DNA of 64,000 nt from Rhodanobacteraceae bacterium (GTDB lineage: Bacteria; Pseudomonadota; Gammaproteobacteria; Xanthomonadales; Xanthomonadaceae): contig JACKOX010000012.1 of the NCBI GenBank assembly GCA_024233975.1, positions 1-64,000 on the forward strand, given 5' to 3'. How positions within the stretch are numbered: the stretch's first letter is position 1; every line of letters begins with the position of its first letter. Of the stretch, positions 52,430-60,659 are shown piece by piece. The notes under the pieces are model-generated. The model made no database searches. It saw nothing but the letters and a program-made list of their open reading frames with translations, and was not told where the DNA came from. The translations under genes and the position numbers were made by a program.

Positions 52430-52864
52430 TCAGCGGTTGATCACCACCTCGCTCTTCAACGAGTTGGCAACGAAGCAGTACTTGTGCGCGCTGTGGTGGA
52501 GGCGGTCGAGACCATCGTCGTCCGGCTCCTGCCCGTCGGCAAAACTGACCACTGGATTCAGGGTGATGCGGGTGACGGCCTTGAGGCCGCCTTCGCCGCG
52601 TCCGATTTCACCGCTGGCATTGTCCTCATAACGCAGCACGCGATGGCCGAACTTGTGCGCCAGCGCCAGGAACGTGAGCATGTAGCAGGACGACAGCGCG
52701 GCAACCAGACCCTGCTCGGGGTCCACGAAATCAGGGTTGCCGCCGAAATCCGGTGACGCCGAGCCATTGAGTGACTCGCCGCCGGGAAAGATCCACTGGT
52801 GGTTACGCGGATAGTCTTCGCCCTCGTTGCCTGCGGTCCACAGGATGCGTGCGCCGTGTGCCAT
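52430..52864 (-). CDS. OsmC-family protein
   Basis: 144 residues from MAHGARILWTAGNEGEDYPR. OsmC/Ohr-like fold: LVAALSSCYMLTFLALAHKF carries the peroxidatic-type cysteine motif on the central helix, followed by a beta-hairpin and EPDDDGLDRLHHSAHKYCFV with the second cysteine, then NSLKSEV. Hydroperoxide or thiol-dependent peroxidase detoxification is the family role. Convergent/overlap-free with the downstream genes; starts head-to-head with the pseudouridine synthase gene, 67 bp apart. Confidence 0.9.
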   Translation of the reverse strand: MAHGARILWTAGNEGEDYPRNHQWIFPGGESLNGSASPDFGGNPDFVDPEQGLVAALSSCYMLTFLALAHKFGHRVLRYEDNASGEIGRGEGGLKAVTRITLNPVVSFADGQEPDDDGLDRLHHSAHKYCFVANSLKSEVVINR

Positions 52865-52931
52865 ATCGGTTTGCCTCTCGATGAAAAGTCGGGTGGCCGG
52901 AAGTTCCGGTTTGCCGCATCCTTGCCCAGTC

Positions 52932-53708
52932 ATGTCGCGAAGGCAATCACCCATTCGTTCACCCTCAAGGGAACCGGCACGTCGCGTGGGCGTGGCTCGG
53001 CTGATGTCCAAGCGTGGCCTGTGCTCACGCAGCGAGGCGGCAAAGCTGGTGCTGGCACGGCGGGTGCGGGTGAATGGCAGGCTCATCGATGATCCCGAAC
53101 ATCCCTGCGATGAGCATGCTGATCGCATCGTCGTCGATGGCGAAACCACGACGGCAGCGGAACCCGTCTACCTGATGCTGAACAAACCGCGTGGCCTGGT
53201 GTGTACGGCGCGCGATGAACGCGGTCGGGACACGGTATACCGCTGCTTCGATGGAGCGTTGCTCGGTCAGCAGCCGTTGCCATGGATCGCGCCGGTGGGG
53301 CGACTGGACAAGGCCAGCGAGGGGCTGCTGCTGTTCAGCAATGATCCGGAATGGGCGGCGCGGATTACTGATCCGGAAACCGGTCCGGACAAGACCTATC
53401 ACGTGCAGATCGACACCGTGGCCGATGATGACTTGCTGTTGGCCCTGCGTGCGGGCGTGCGTGAGGATGGCGAATGGCTTGCCGCGAAGTCCGCGAGGAT
53501 TCTCCGGCATGGCGGGAAGACCAGCTGGCTGGAGATCATCCTCGACGAAGGTCGCAACCGGCAGATCCGGCGGCTCGTCGATGCCTGCGGATTCAAGGTC
53601 CTGCGATTGGTCCGCGTAGCTATCGGTGAGCTGCTGCTGGGCGAGATTCCCAAGGGAGGCTGGCGCGAGCTGAATATGTGTGAAGTTCGGAAGCTGGGCG
53701 GTGACTGA
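52932..53708 (+). CDS. RsuA/RluE-family 23S/16S rRNA pseudouridine synthase
   Basis: 258 residues. A short basic N-terminus, S4 RNA-binding domain (ARLMSKRGLCSRSEAAKLVL, ARRVRVNGR; about 22-50), then the pseudouridylate synthase core with YLMLNKPRGLVCTARD (80-95), the catalytic Asp126 in APVGRLDKASEGLLLFSND, KTYHVQID and LEIILDEGRNRQIRRLVDAC. Which rRNA position is modified is not decided; RluE and RluF are the nearest in layout. The ORF extends upstream but overlaps the divergent osmC gene. Confidence 0.92.
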   Translation: MSRRQSPIRSPSREPARRVGVARLMSKRGLCSRSEAAKLVLARRVRVNGRLIDDPEHPCDEHADRIVVDGETTTAAEPVYLMLNKPRGLVCTARDERGRDTVYRCFDGALLGQQPLPWIAPVGRLDKASEGLLLFSNDPEWAARITDPETGPDKTYHVQIDTVADDDLLLALRAGVREDGEWLAAKSARILRHGGKTSWLEIILDEGRNRQIRRLVDACGFKVLRLVRVAIGELLLGEIPKGGWRELNMCEVRKLGGD

Positions 53709-53727
53709 AGGCCGGCTGCGGTGGCTT

Positions 53728-56481
53728 TCAGCCCGACCCTTGGGAAGCCGCCACCTCCTTGACTAGGCGCAGCAGCCCTTCGTCACGGCTTTGTCGCAGC
53801 CCCTCGGGGAGTCGGGTCATGTCATCGGCAGGACTGCTGGTGGCGTTCGTCATGGGAGCGTCCGCGTTCGGGCACAGCGCTGCGGTCAGTCGGATGCGCG
53901 TATCCAGACCCGGTTCGGCTTCGCCACCAGGGTCAGCGAAGCGGTCCAGCATCCTGTCGACGTGGGCGCACGCGTCGGCCTGTTGGCCCAGTTCATGGAG
54001 CGCCTGGGCTTGGATACGCAGCGCGCTTGCTTCCAGCGGGGGGTTGTTCTCGTTCAGAGCGTGCAGCATGTCGATGCCCTGCTGCGTGGATTGCAGCGCC
54101 GCGTCGCGATGCCCGGCTGCCAGCTGTGCATGGCCGAGCAGGATCAGGCCCTCGGCGACATGCAGGGACGACTCGCCCTGGGTAACGCGGAAAACGCCTA
54201 GGGCTTTCCGCATTGCCTCCTCTGCATCGCTGCTGCGGCCGGCATGCTGCAACGCCCCGGCGTAGAACTTCCAGGCCAGCCCGGTCGACTGGGCCTGCTC
54301 GCCCAACGTTCTGCGTCGGTAGTCGAGGCGGCCGCGTTGTGCTTCCACCGCCTCTTCGTGTCGCCCCAGCATGGTCCACACGCTGCCCAGGTTGCCCAGG
54401 ACGGTCCAGTAGACCGGGTGGTCCCTGCCAAGCATGTGATCGAACGTGGAGAGCGCTGATGACTGCAAGGCTTCCGCTTCGATGATCCGACCCGCACGAC
54501 GCATGCGGATGCCCAGTGTCGACTCGATCTCCGCGCGGTCCAGTGCCGCGTCGGGTCCTGCGTCGCGTAGCTTGTCCAATGTGGCACGCAACAGCTGTTC
54601 GGCCTCCGCGTTCTCGCCATTCGCACCGAGGAAGTATGCGAGCAGCATCGCGGTCGTCGACGGACCATTTTGCACGTTCGCGCCGGATTTCCTCCAGAAC
54701 GTCGCGGCCGTTCGTAGCTCGGTGATCGCTTCGGCGTGCAGCCCGCGGTTGCCCAGGATGTTGCCGAGCGAGTGGTGGGCAATCGCCAGAGTTCGAGCAC
54801 CTGCGTCCGGACCCAGCTCCTCCAGGGCCTCGCGCACCAGTTTTTCGCCTTCCTCCTGCGTTCTCAATTTGGAGGTGGAATTGGCAAGGCCGACCTTGAC
54901 CCGCGCGGCGTCACGTCCCAGCCCCAAGCGCTGGTAGATCCCGAGTGCTGCCGAGAGCAGTAAGTCCGGTTCCTCGACGAGTCCGAACCCCTGTTCGGCG
55001 CGAACGAGTTCCTCCATCAGCCAGGCATCCAGTGCGCTGGATTGCTGACCATCCAGAAGACGCTGCTGGCCGAGCAGCAGCAGATCCTTTGCCGACAGCT
55101 GCTGCCCCCGGTTGCGGGCAGGGTCTGCCTGGCGGAACGTTTCCTGCAGGAAGGCCAGTGCCTGCTTCGCGCGATTGGCTTCGGTCTCGGCGCGGTCGCG
55201 CTGTTCGGCGATGGCCGCTGCCTGCCACTTCGCCTGGACCAGCCCGCCCACGAGGGTGAGCAGGGCGATCACGCCGAGTGCGCTGGCCAACGCGTGGCGA
55301 CGCAGGAACAGCCTGGCCCGATAGCGCCAGCTGCCACGTCGCGCGACCACCGGCCGGTGTTGCAGATAGCGCTCGATGTCGGCGCTGAACAACTGCACGG
55401 TCTGGTAGCGCGCCGACTGGTCGGGTCGCAGCGCCTTCAGCAGGATGGCGTCCAGGTCGCCACTGAGGGTCTTGCGCAGCGTTTTCGGTGACTGTTTGCG
55501 CGCCTCGGCGATGCGTTCGCGATCACCGCGGCCAGTGCTGTGGCGCTGGAAGGCGCTGCTGGCGGCGACGGGTTGGCTGTTGAGCACGGCGGCGGCTGCT
55601 TCGGCGCCGCTGGCGCCAAGGCGATAGGGCAGGACGCCACTCAGCAGCTCGAACAGCATGACGCCCAGCGCATAGATGTCCATCACCGTGCTGGGCGGCT
55701 CGCCCCGCAATTGCTCCGGTGCTGCGTAGGCTGGCGTCATCGGGGCGATGGCAGTGCCGGTCTGGTAGGCGTTGCTGCTTTCCTCCATCAGCTTGGCCAC
55801 GCCGAAATCCAGCAGCTTGACCTGGCCGTCGTTGTTGACCAGCACGTTGGATGGCTTGATGTCGCGATGCACGACCAGGCGCGCGTGGGCGTGGCTGACG
55901 GCGGCACAGACATCGAGGAACAGCTGCAGTCGCTGGGTGATGCCCAGCCGCTGGTGATCGCAGTAGTCGACCAGCGTTTCGCCATCCACGTACTCCATGG
56001 CCAGCCAGGGCTCGCCACTGGCGTCGCGTCCGCCGTCCAGCAGGCGGGCGATTCCCGGATGCTCCAGTCTGGCGAGAATCTGCCGTTCCGACTCGAAGCG
56101 GGCGATGAACTCGGGCGTGAGGTAGCCATGTCGCAGGCACTTGATGGCTGCCCGCTGGGTGAAGCCACCTTCGATACGTTCGGCCAGGTAGACATGGCCC
56201 ATGCCGCCATCACCGATCGGGCGGATCAGTCGCCAGGCCCCCATGGCCTGGTTGCTGCGATCACCCGGTTCGGCCAGTGACGCGACGGCACGTTGCCAGA
56301 CGCTGTCGGCATCGGCACGGTGCGTGTCGTCGTCGGTGTCGTCCTCGAGCATGGCTAGCACGCGGGCCCGCATTTCGGCATCGGGCACGTGTTCGCGCAG
56401 CCAGTCGTCGCGCTGCCCGGGCGGCAATGCGGCACAGGCTTCGCTCAGCTCCCGCAGTTGTCGCCATTGCTCAAGATCCAT
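53728..56481 (-). CDS. Transmembrane Ser/Thr protein kinase with C-terminal TPR sensor (PknS-like)
   Basis: 917 residues. Cytoplasmic N-terminus with an 80-residue helical region, then a complete Hanks-type kinase: glycine loop IGDGGMGHVY (89-98), Lys114 in AAIKCLRHG, HRDIKPSN (205-212, catalytic Asp207), DFG (225-227), APE in YAAPEQLRGE. One membrane helix at about 398-416 (LASALGVIALLTLVGGLVQA), a coiled coil, then TPR repeats outside to the end (e.g. HHSLGNILGNRGLHAEAITE, GNLGSVWTMLGRHEEAVEAQ). Divergent from the ECF sigma gene, 66 bp apart. Kinases of this build control ECF43-type sigma factors by phosphorylation in Vibrio and Xanthomonas. Confidence 0.93.
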   Translation of the reverse strand: MDLEQWRQLRELSEACAALPPGQRDDWLREHVPDAEMRARVLAMLEDDTDDDTHRADADSVWQRAVASLAEPGDRSNQAMGAWRLIRPIGDGGMGHVYLAERIEGGFTQRAAIKCLRHGYLTPEFIARFESERQILARLEHPGIARLLDGGRDASGEPWLAMEYVDGETLVDYCDHQRLGITQRLQLFLDVCAAVSHAHARLVVHRDIKPSNVLVNNDGQVKLLDFGVAKLMEESSNAYQTGTAIAPMTPAYAAPEQLRGEPPSTVMDIYALGVMLFELLSGVLPYRLGASGAEAAAAVLNSQPVAASSAFQRHSTGRGDRERIAEARKQSPKTLRKTLSGDLDAILLKALRPDQSARYQTVQLFSADIERYLQHRPVVARRGSWRYRARLFLRRHALASALGVIALLTLVGGLVQAKWQAAAIAEQRDRAETEANRAKQALAFLQETFRQADPARNRGQQLSAKDLLLLGQQRLLDGQQSSALDAWLMEELVRAEQGFGLVEEPDLLLSAALGIYQRLGLGRDAARVKVGLANSTSKLRTQEEGEKLVREALEELGPDAGARTLAIAHHSLGNILGNRGLHAEAITELRTAATFWRKSGANVQNGPSTTAMLLAYFLGANGENAEAEQLLRATLDKLRDAGPDAALDRAEIESTLGIRMRRAGRIIEAEALQSSALSTFDHMLGRDHPVYWTVLGNLGSVWTMLGRHEEAVEAQRGRLDYRRRTLGEQAQSTGLAWKFYAGALQHAGRSSDAEEAMRKALGVFRVTQGESSLHVAEGLILLGHAQLAAGHRDAALQSTQQGIDMLHALNENNPPLEASALRIQAQALHELGQQADACAHVDRMLDRFADPGGEAEPGLDTRIRLTAALCPNADAPMTNATSSPADDMTRLPEGLRQSRDEGLLRLVKEVAASQGSG

Positions 56482-56547
56482 GGCGAGCAGTTTGCGTGAG
56501 CGTGCTACTCACGGCAATTGCCGTCGACGACGGCGTACACTGGCCGT

Positions 56548-57108
56548 ATGGCCGAGAACGTCACCCAATTGCTGGCTGCTGCCGGGACCGATCCCGAACA
56601 GCGTGGTCGGCTTTTCCAACTGGTCTATGGCGAGCTGCAACGATTGGCGCGGCGCGAGCTTGGCGCGCGGGGACAGGACCAGACCCTGAGCACCGGTCCG
56701 CTGGTGCACGAGGCCTACATGAAGCTGTTCCCGGGTGGCGACAAGAGCTTCGAGAATCGGCGGCACTTCTTCGGGGCTGCGGCGCGCGCGATGCGCCAGG
56801 TTGCCATCGACTACGCCCGTGCGCGCCTCGCCGAGCGGCGGGGTGAAGGCAGGAAGCCACTCAACATCGACGATATCGACCCAAGCCTGATGCAGCTCGA
56901 CAGCCATGCCGAGGAACTGGTGCATCTGGATGCCGCATTGACCCAGCTGGGCGAAGTCGATGCCCGCGCCCTGCAGGTGGCCGAACTGCGCTACTTTGCC
57001 GGCATGGAAGTCGCCGAGATCGCCGAGGCGCTGGCGTTGTCGGAGGCCACGATCAAGCGTGACAGCCGCTTCGCACGCGAATTCCTGGAAGCGGCGATTG
57101 CCGGTTGA
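56548..57108 (+). CDS. ECF sigma factor, ECF43/Rhodopirellula-type
   Basis: 186 residues from MAENVTQLLAAAGTDPEQRG. Sigma region 2: LFQLVYGELQRLARRELG, QTLSTGPLVHEAYMKLF; region 4: LRYFAGMEVAEIAEALALSE, ATIKRDSRFAREFLEA. This is the ECF-like (TIGR02999) subfamily whose members lack an anti-sigma factor and are switched on by phosphorylation of a threonine in region 2.2; Thr46 and Thr49 in QTLSTG occupy that area. A TACACT -10-like hexamer ends 6 bp before the ATG, suggesting a leaderless mRNA. Function is inferred from family and from the adjacent kinase gene. Confidence 0.9.
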   Translation: MAENVTQLLAAAGTDPEQRGRLFQLVYGELQRLARRELGARGQDQTLSTGPLVHEAYMKLFPGGDKSFENRRHFFGAAARAMRQVAIDYARARLAERRGEGRKPLNIDDIDPSLMQLDSHAEELVHLDAALTQLGEVDARALQVAELRYFAGMEVAEIAEALALSEATIKRDSRFAREFLEAAIAG

Positions 57109-57280
57109 GCGGCACGGCTGAGTCAGCCGGCCGCGATTTTCCTGCGTTTCATGTTGCAAAAGATTACTTGCCGCGCTGGCGGTAGCAACGTAACGTGAAT
57201 GGAACCATGCAGGGCGTGCATACCCGGTATTCATGCCGAGGCGCCGATCTGCACTCATCTCGGATACTCAGGGGGCTGAC

Positions 57281-57580
57281 GTGTCTACACCATCATCCCG
57301 GCGACCATCACGGTCGCGGGTCGTCATTGCATGCGGAGCGGCGCTGCTGGTCAGCCTGCCTGCACTGGGCGGCAGTGGTTATGCCGTACGCAACGGAACC
57401 ATCGCCGGCGGCGGTGGAACCAGTGAAGCAGGCCCGTACCGCCTGATCGGCACCATCGCCGAGCCCGTGCAGGGCACGGCTTCCAGCGGCAACTACCGCA
57501 TTACCGCCGGCTATCCAGCGACCATCGGCGATCCGCAGCCGGTAGAGCCGTTCATTTTCCGTGATGGCTTTGAAGATTGA
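57281..57580 (+). CDS. Small secreted protein ending in IFRDGFED
   Basis: 99 residues. Start GTG 57281 has AGGGGG 5-8 bp upstream; the ATG 48 bp earlier does not. Signal peptide RSRVVIACGAALLVSLPALG. The mature part (VRNGTIAGGGGTSEAGPYRL, IGTIAEPVQGTASSGNYRIT) is the GGxxSxGGxYxLxGTIGQ type repeat common in secreted gammaproteobacterial proteins. The C-terminus PFIFRDGFED has the IFxDGFE tag shared with the beta-helix protein. 17 bp before the collagen-like gene, so likely its co-transcribed partner. Confidence 0.8.
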   Translation: MSTPSSRRPSRSRVVIACGAALLVSLPALGGSGYAVRNGTIAGGGGTSEAGPYRLIGTIAEPVQGTASSGNYRITAGYPATIGDPQPVEPFIFRDGFED

Positions 57581-57597
57581 ACAGGGGACCAAAGACC

Positions 57598-60500
57598 ATG
57601 ATTCGCAAGCAACTGGTGCTTTCCATTTTTCTGGCCCTGGGCGTGACCCAGGCCGGCGTGCAGGCCGCACCTGCCACCGTCTCGGAGCAGCAGCTTCCTG
57701 ACTTTACCTACCAGGGCCGTCTTGAAGAGAGCGGACTTCCCGCCAGCGGCAGCTACGACTTCACGTTCACGCTGTGGGATTCACTGAGCGGCGGCAGCCA
57801 GATCGGCTCGATGATCAGTGAATTCGACTATCCGGTCGTGAACGGGGTTTTCACCGTCGACCTGTTCTTTCCGGGAGCCTTTGCTGGCGAGCAGCGCTAT
57901 CTCGAAGTAACCGTGAACGGCACGGTGCTGCCGCGTCAGCCGGTCGCCACGACGCCGGTGGCGCAGTACGCGATGAATGGGGTTGAAGGCCCGCAGGGTC
58001 CGGCAGGTCCGGCAGGTCCGGCAGGTGCCGATGGTGCACAGGGCGAACAAGGCCCGGCGGGTCCGAAGGGTGACAAGGGCGACACTGGCGATACCGGCCT
58101 TCAGGGTCCAGTCGGCCCGCAGGGCGAGCAAGGCCTGACCGGTGCACAGGGCGAACAAGGCCCGGCAGGTCCGAAGGGTGACAAGGGCGACACTGGCGAT
58201 ACCGGCCTTCAGGGTCCAGTCGGCCCGCAGGGCGAGCAAGGCCTGACCGGTGCACAGGGCGAACAAGGCCCGGCAGGTCCGAAGGGTGACAAGGGCGACA
58301 CTGGCGATACCGGCCTTCAGGGTCCAGCCGGCCCGCAGGGCGAGCAAGGCCTGACCGGTGCACAGGGCGAACAAGGCCCGGCAGGTCCGAAGGGTGACAA
58401 GGGCGACACTGGCGATACCGGCCTTCAGGGTCCAGCCGGCCCGCAGGGCGAGCAAGGCCTGACCGGTGCACAGGGCGAACAAGGCCCGGCAGGTCCGAAG
58501 GGTGACAAGGGCGACACTGGCGATACCGGCCTTCAGGGTCCAGTCGGCCCGCAGGGCGAGCAAGGCCTGACCGGTGCACAGGGCGAACAAGGCCCGGCAG
58601 GTCCGAAGGGTGACAAGGGCGACACTGGCGATACCGGCCTTCAGGGTCCAGTCGGCCCGCAGGGCGAGCAAGGCCTGACCGGTGCACAGGGCGAACAAGG
58701 CCCGGCAGGTCCGAAGGGTGACAAGGGCGACACTGGCGATACCGGCCTTCAGGGTCCAGTCGGCCCGCAGGGCGAGCAAGGCCTGACCGGTGCACAGGGC
58801 GAACAAGGCCCGGCGGGTCCGAAGGGTGACAAGGGCGACACTGGCGATACCGGCCTTCAGGGTCCAGTCGGCCCGCAGGGCGAGCAAGGCCTGACCGGTG
58901 CACAGGGCGAACAAGGCCCGGCAGGTCCGAAGGGTGACAAGGGCGACACTGGCGATACCGGCCTTCAGGGTCCAGTCGGCCCGCAGGGCGAGCAAGGCCT
59001 GACCGGTGCACAGGGCGAACAAGGCCCGGCAGGTCCGAAGGGTGACAAGGGCGACACTGGCGATACCGGCCTTCAGGGTCCAGCCGGCCCGCAGGGCGAG
59101 CAAGGCCTGACCGGTGCACAGGGCGAACAAGGCCCGGCAGGTCCGAAGGGTGACAAGGGCGACACTGGCGATACCGGCCTTCAGGGTCCAGTCGGCCCGC
59201 AGGGCGAGCAAGGCCTGACCGGTGCACAGGGCGAACAAGGCCCGGCGGGTCCGAAGGGTGACAAGGGCGACACTGGCGATACCGGCCTTCAGGGTCCAGT
59301 CGGCCCGCAGGGCGAGCAAGGCCTGACCGGTGCACAGGGCGAACAAGGCCCGGCGGGTCCGAAGGGTGACAAGGGCGACACTGGCGATACCGGCCTTCAG
59401 GGTCCAGTCGGCCCGCAGGGCGAGCAAGGCCTGACCGGTGCACAGGGCGAACAAGGCCCGGCAGGTCCGAAGGGTGACAAGGGCGACACTGGCGATACCG
59501 GCCTTCAGGGTCCAGTCGGCCCGCAGGGCGAGCAAGGCCTGACCGGTGCACAGGGCGAACAAGGCCCGGCGGGTCCGAAGGGTGACAAGGGCGACACTGG
59601 CGATACCGGCCTTCAGGGTCCAGTCGGCCCGCAGGGCGAGCAAGGCCTGACCGGTGCACAGGGCGAACAAGGCCCGGCAGGTCCGAAGGGTGACAAGGGC
59701 GACACTGGCGATACCGGCCTTCAGGGTCCAGTCGGCCCGCAGGGCGAGCAAGGCCTGACCGGTGCACAGGGCGAACAAGGCCCGGCAGGTCCGAAGGGTG
59801 ACAAGGGCGACACTGGCGATACCGGCCTTCAGGGTCCAGCCGGCCCGCAGGGCGAGCAAGGCCTGACCGGTGCACAGGGCGAACAAGGCCCGGCAGGTCC
59901 GAAGGGTGACAAGGGCGACACTGGCGATACCGGCCTTCAGGGTCCAGCCGGCCCGCAGGGCGAGCAAGGCCTGACCGGTGCACAGGGCGAACAAGGCCCG
60001 GCGGGTCCGAAGGGTGACAAGGGCGACACTGGCGATACCGGCCTTCAGGGTCCAGTCGGCCCGCAGGGCGAGCAAGGCCTGACCGGTGCACAGGGCGAAC
60101 AAGGCCCGGCAGGTCCGAAGGGTGACAAGGGCGACACTGGCGATACCGGCCTTCAGGGTCCAGCCGGCCCGCAGGGCGAGCAAGGCCTGACCGGTGCACA
60201 GGGCGAACAAGGCCCGGCGGGTCCGAAGGGTGACAAGGGCGACACTGGCGATACCGGCCTTCAGGGTCCAGTCGGCCCGCAGGGCGAGCAAGGCCTGACC
60301 GGTGCACAGGGCGAACAAGGCCCGCAAGGCCCGGCAGGCTCGGTAAGCACGATCGCAATCGTCCCAGGTACGCCGGTGACCGACACCAACTTCAACGCGG
60401 GCGAGACATTGACCGGTACGGCGACCTGCAGCGGGGCGACGCCGCGACTGGTGGGTGGCGGTGTGCAGTCCAACCAGCAGCAGGGCTACCAGATTTCCCA

Positions 60501-60609
60501 GAGCTATCCGTCGAGCGCCACAACCTGGACTGCTACCGCCGTGTCCTTCAGCAACAACACGCCATCAACGACGATTACGGTCTACGCCATCTGTATCCCC
60601 AATCCGTGA
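57598..60609 (+). CDS. Secreted collagen-like repeat protein
   Basis: 1003 residues from MIRKQLVLSIFLALGVTQAG; ribosome site AGGGGA 9 bp upstream. Signal peptide ends near GVQA. Residues about 29-135 form a beta-sandwich head (FTYQGRLEESGLPASGSYDF, QRYLEVTVNGTVLPRQPVAT), followed by a collagen-like Gly-X-Y region: 21 copies of a 36-residue unit (GEQGPAGPKGDKGDTGDTG, LQGPxGPQGEQGLTGAQ) with only the Val/Ala of QGPV/QGPA changing. The last 90 residues form a C-terminal beta domain with two to three cysteines. Collagen-like proteins of bacteria are surface fibres, adhesins or spore hairs. Follows the 57281 gene and the kinase/ECF pair; possible target of that system. Confidence 0.92.
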   Translation: MIRKQLVLSIFLALGVTQAGVQAAPATVSEQQLPDFTYQGRLEESGLPASGSYDFTFTLWDSLSGGSQIGSMISEFDYPVVNGVFTVDLFFPGAFAGEQRYLEVTVNGTVLPRQPVATTPVAQYAMNGVEGPQGPAGPAGPAGADGAQGEQGPAGPKGDKGDTGDTGLQGPVGPQGEQGLTGAQGEQGPAGPKGDKGDTGDTGLQGPVGPQGEQGLTGAQGEQGPAGPKGDKGDTGDTGLQGPAGPQGEQGLTGAQGEQGPAGPKGDKGDTGDTGLQGPAGPQGEQGLTGAQGEQGPAGPKGDKGDTGDTGLQGPVGPQGEQGLTGAQGEQGPAGPKGDKGDTGDTGLQGPVGPQGEQGLTGAQGEQGPAGPKGDKGDTGDTGLQGPVGPQGEQGLTGAQGEQGPAGPKGDKGDTGDTGLQGPVGPQGEQGLTGAQGEQGPAGPKGDKGDTGDTGLQGPVGPQGEQGLTGAQGEQGPAGPKGDKGDTGDTGLQGPAGPQGEQGLTGAQGEQGPAGPKGDKGDTGDTGLQGPVGPQGEQGLTGAQGEQGPAGPKGDKGDTGDTGLQGPVGPQGEQGLTGAQGEQGPAGPKGDKGDTGDTGLQGPVGPQGEQGLTGAQGEQGPAGPKGDKGDTGDTGLQGPVGPQGEQGLTGAQGEQGPAGPKGDKGDTGDTGLQGPVGPQGEQGLTGAQGEQGPAGPKGDKGDTGDTGLQGPVGPQGEQGLTGAQGEQGPAGPKGDKGDTGDTGLQGPAGPQGEQGLTGAQGEQGPAGPKGDKGDTGDTGLQGPAGPQGEQGLTGAQGEQGPAGPKGDKGDTGDTGLQGPVGPQGEQGLTGAQGEQGPAGPKGDKGDTGDTGLQGPAGPQGEQGLTGAQGEQGPAGPKGDKGDTGDTGLQGPVGPQGEQGLTGAQGEQGPQGPAGSVSTIAIVPGTPVTDTNFNAGETLTGTATCSGATPRLVGGGVQSNQQQGYQISQSYPSSATTWTATAVSFSNNTPSTTITVYAICIPNP
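58042..60309 (+). repeat. 21-copy tandem repeat, 108-bp unit (minisatellite)
   Basis: Twenty-one units of exactly 108 bp starting GGCGAACAAGGCCCGGC. Only two positions vary: base 18 of the unit (A or G, synonymous GCA/GCG) and the Val/Ala codon (GTC or GCC). They combine in three types: G-Val (units 1,8,12,13,15,19,21), A-Val (2,5,6,7,9,11,14,16) and A-Ala (3,4,10,17,18,20). The G-Ala type does not occur. Near identity at silent sites points to recent expansion or homogenisation. Confidence 0.97.
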
Positions 60610-60626
60610 GAGGGGTAGATCTGCAG

Positions 60627-60659
60627 CCCATCGTCTACGCAATACGCGTAGACGATGGG
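60627..60659. terminator. Perfect 14-bp hairpin between convergent genes
   Basis: CCCATCGTCTACGC, loop AATAC, GCGTAGACGATGGG; no mismatch. Lies 17 bp after the collagen-like gene and ends next to the stop codon of the 60660-61346 gene. No U-run on either side, so it may be a bidirectional roadblock or 3'-end protector rather than a classic terminator. Confidence 0.7.

Noticed and set aside
58042..60309. CRISPR array
   Set aside because: Units are contiguous 108-bp copies without unique spacers, in frame inside a Gly-X-Y coding region.
57781..60358. Two long minus-strand frames (over 830 codons) through the collagen-like gene
   Set aside because: They are the reverse reading of 21 copies of one 108-bp unit, which stays open because the unit is a multiple of three; no start context or recognisable domain.
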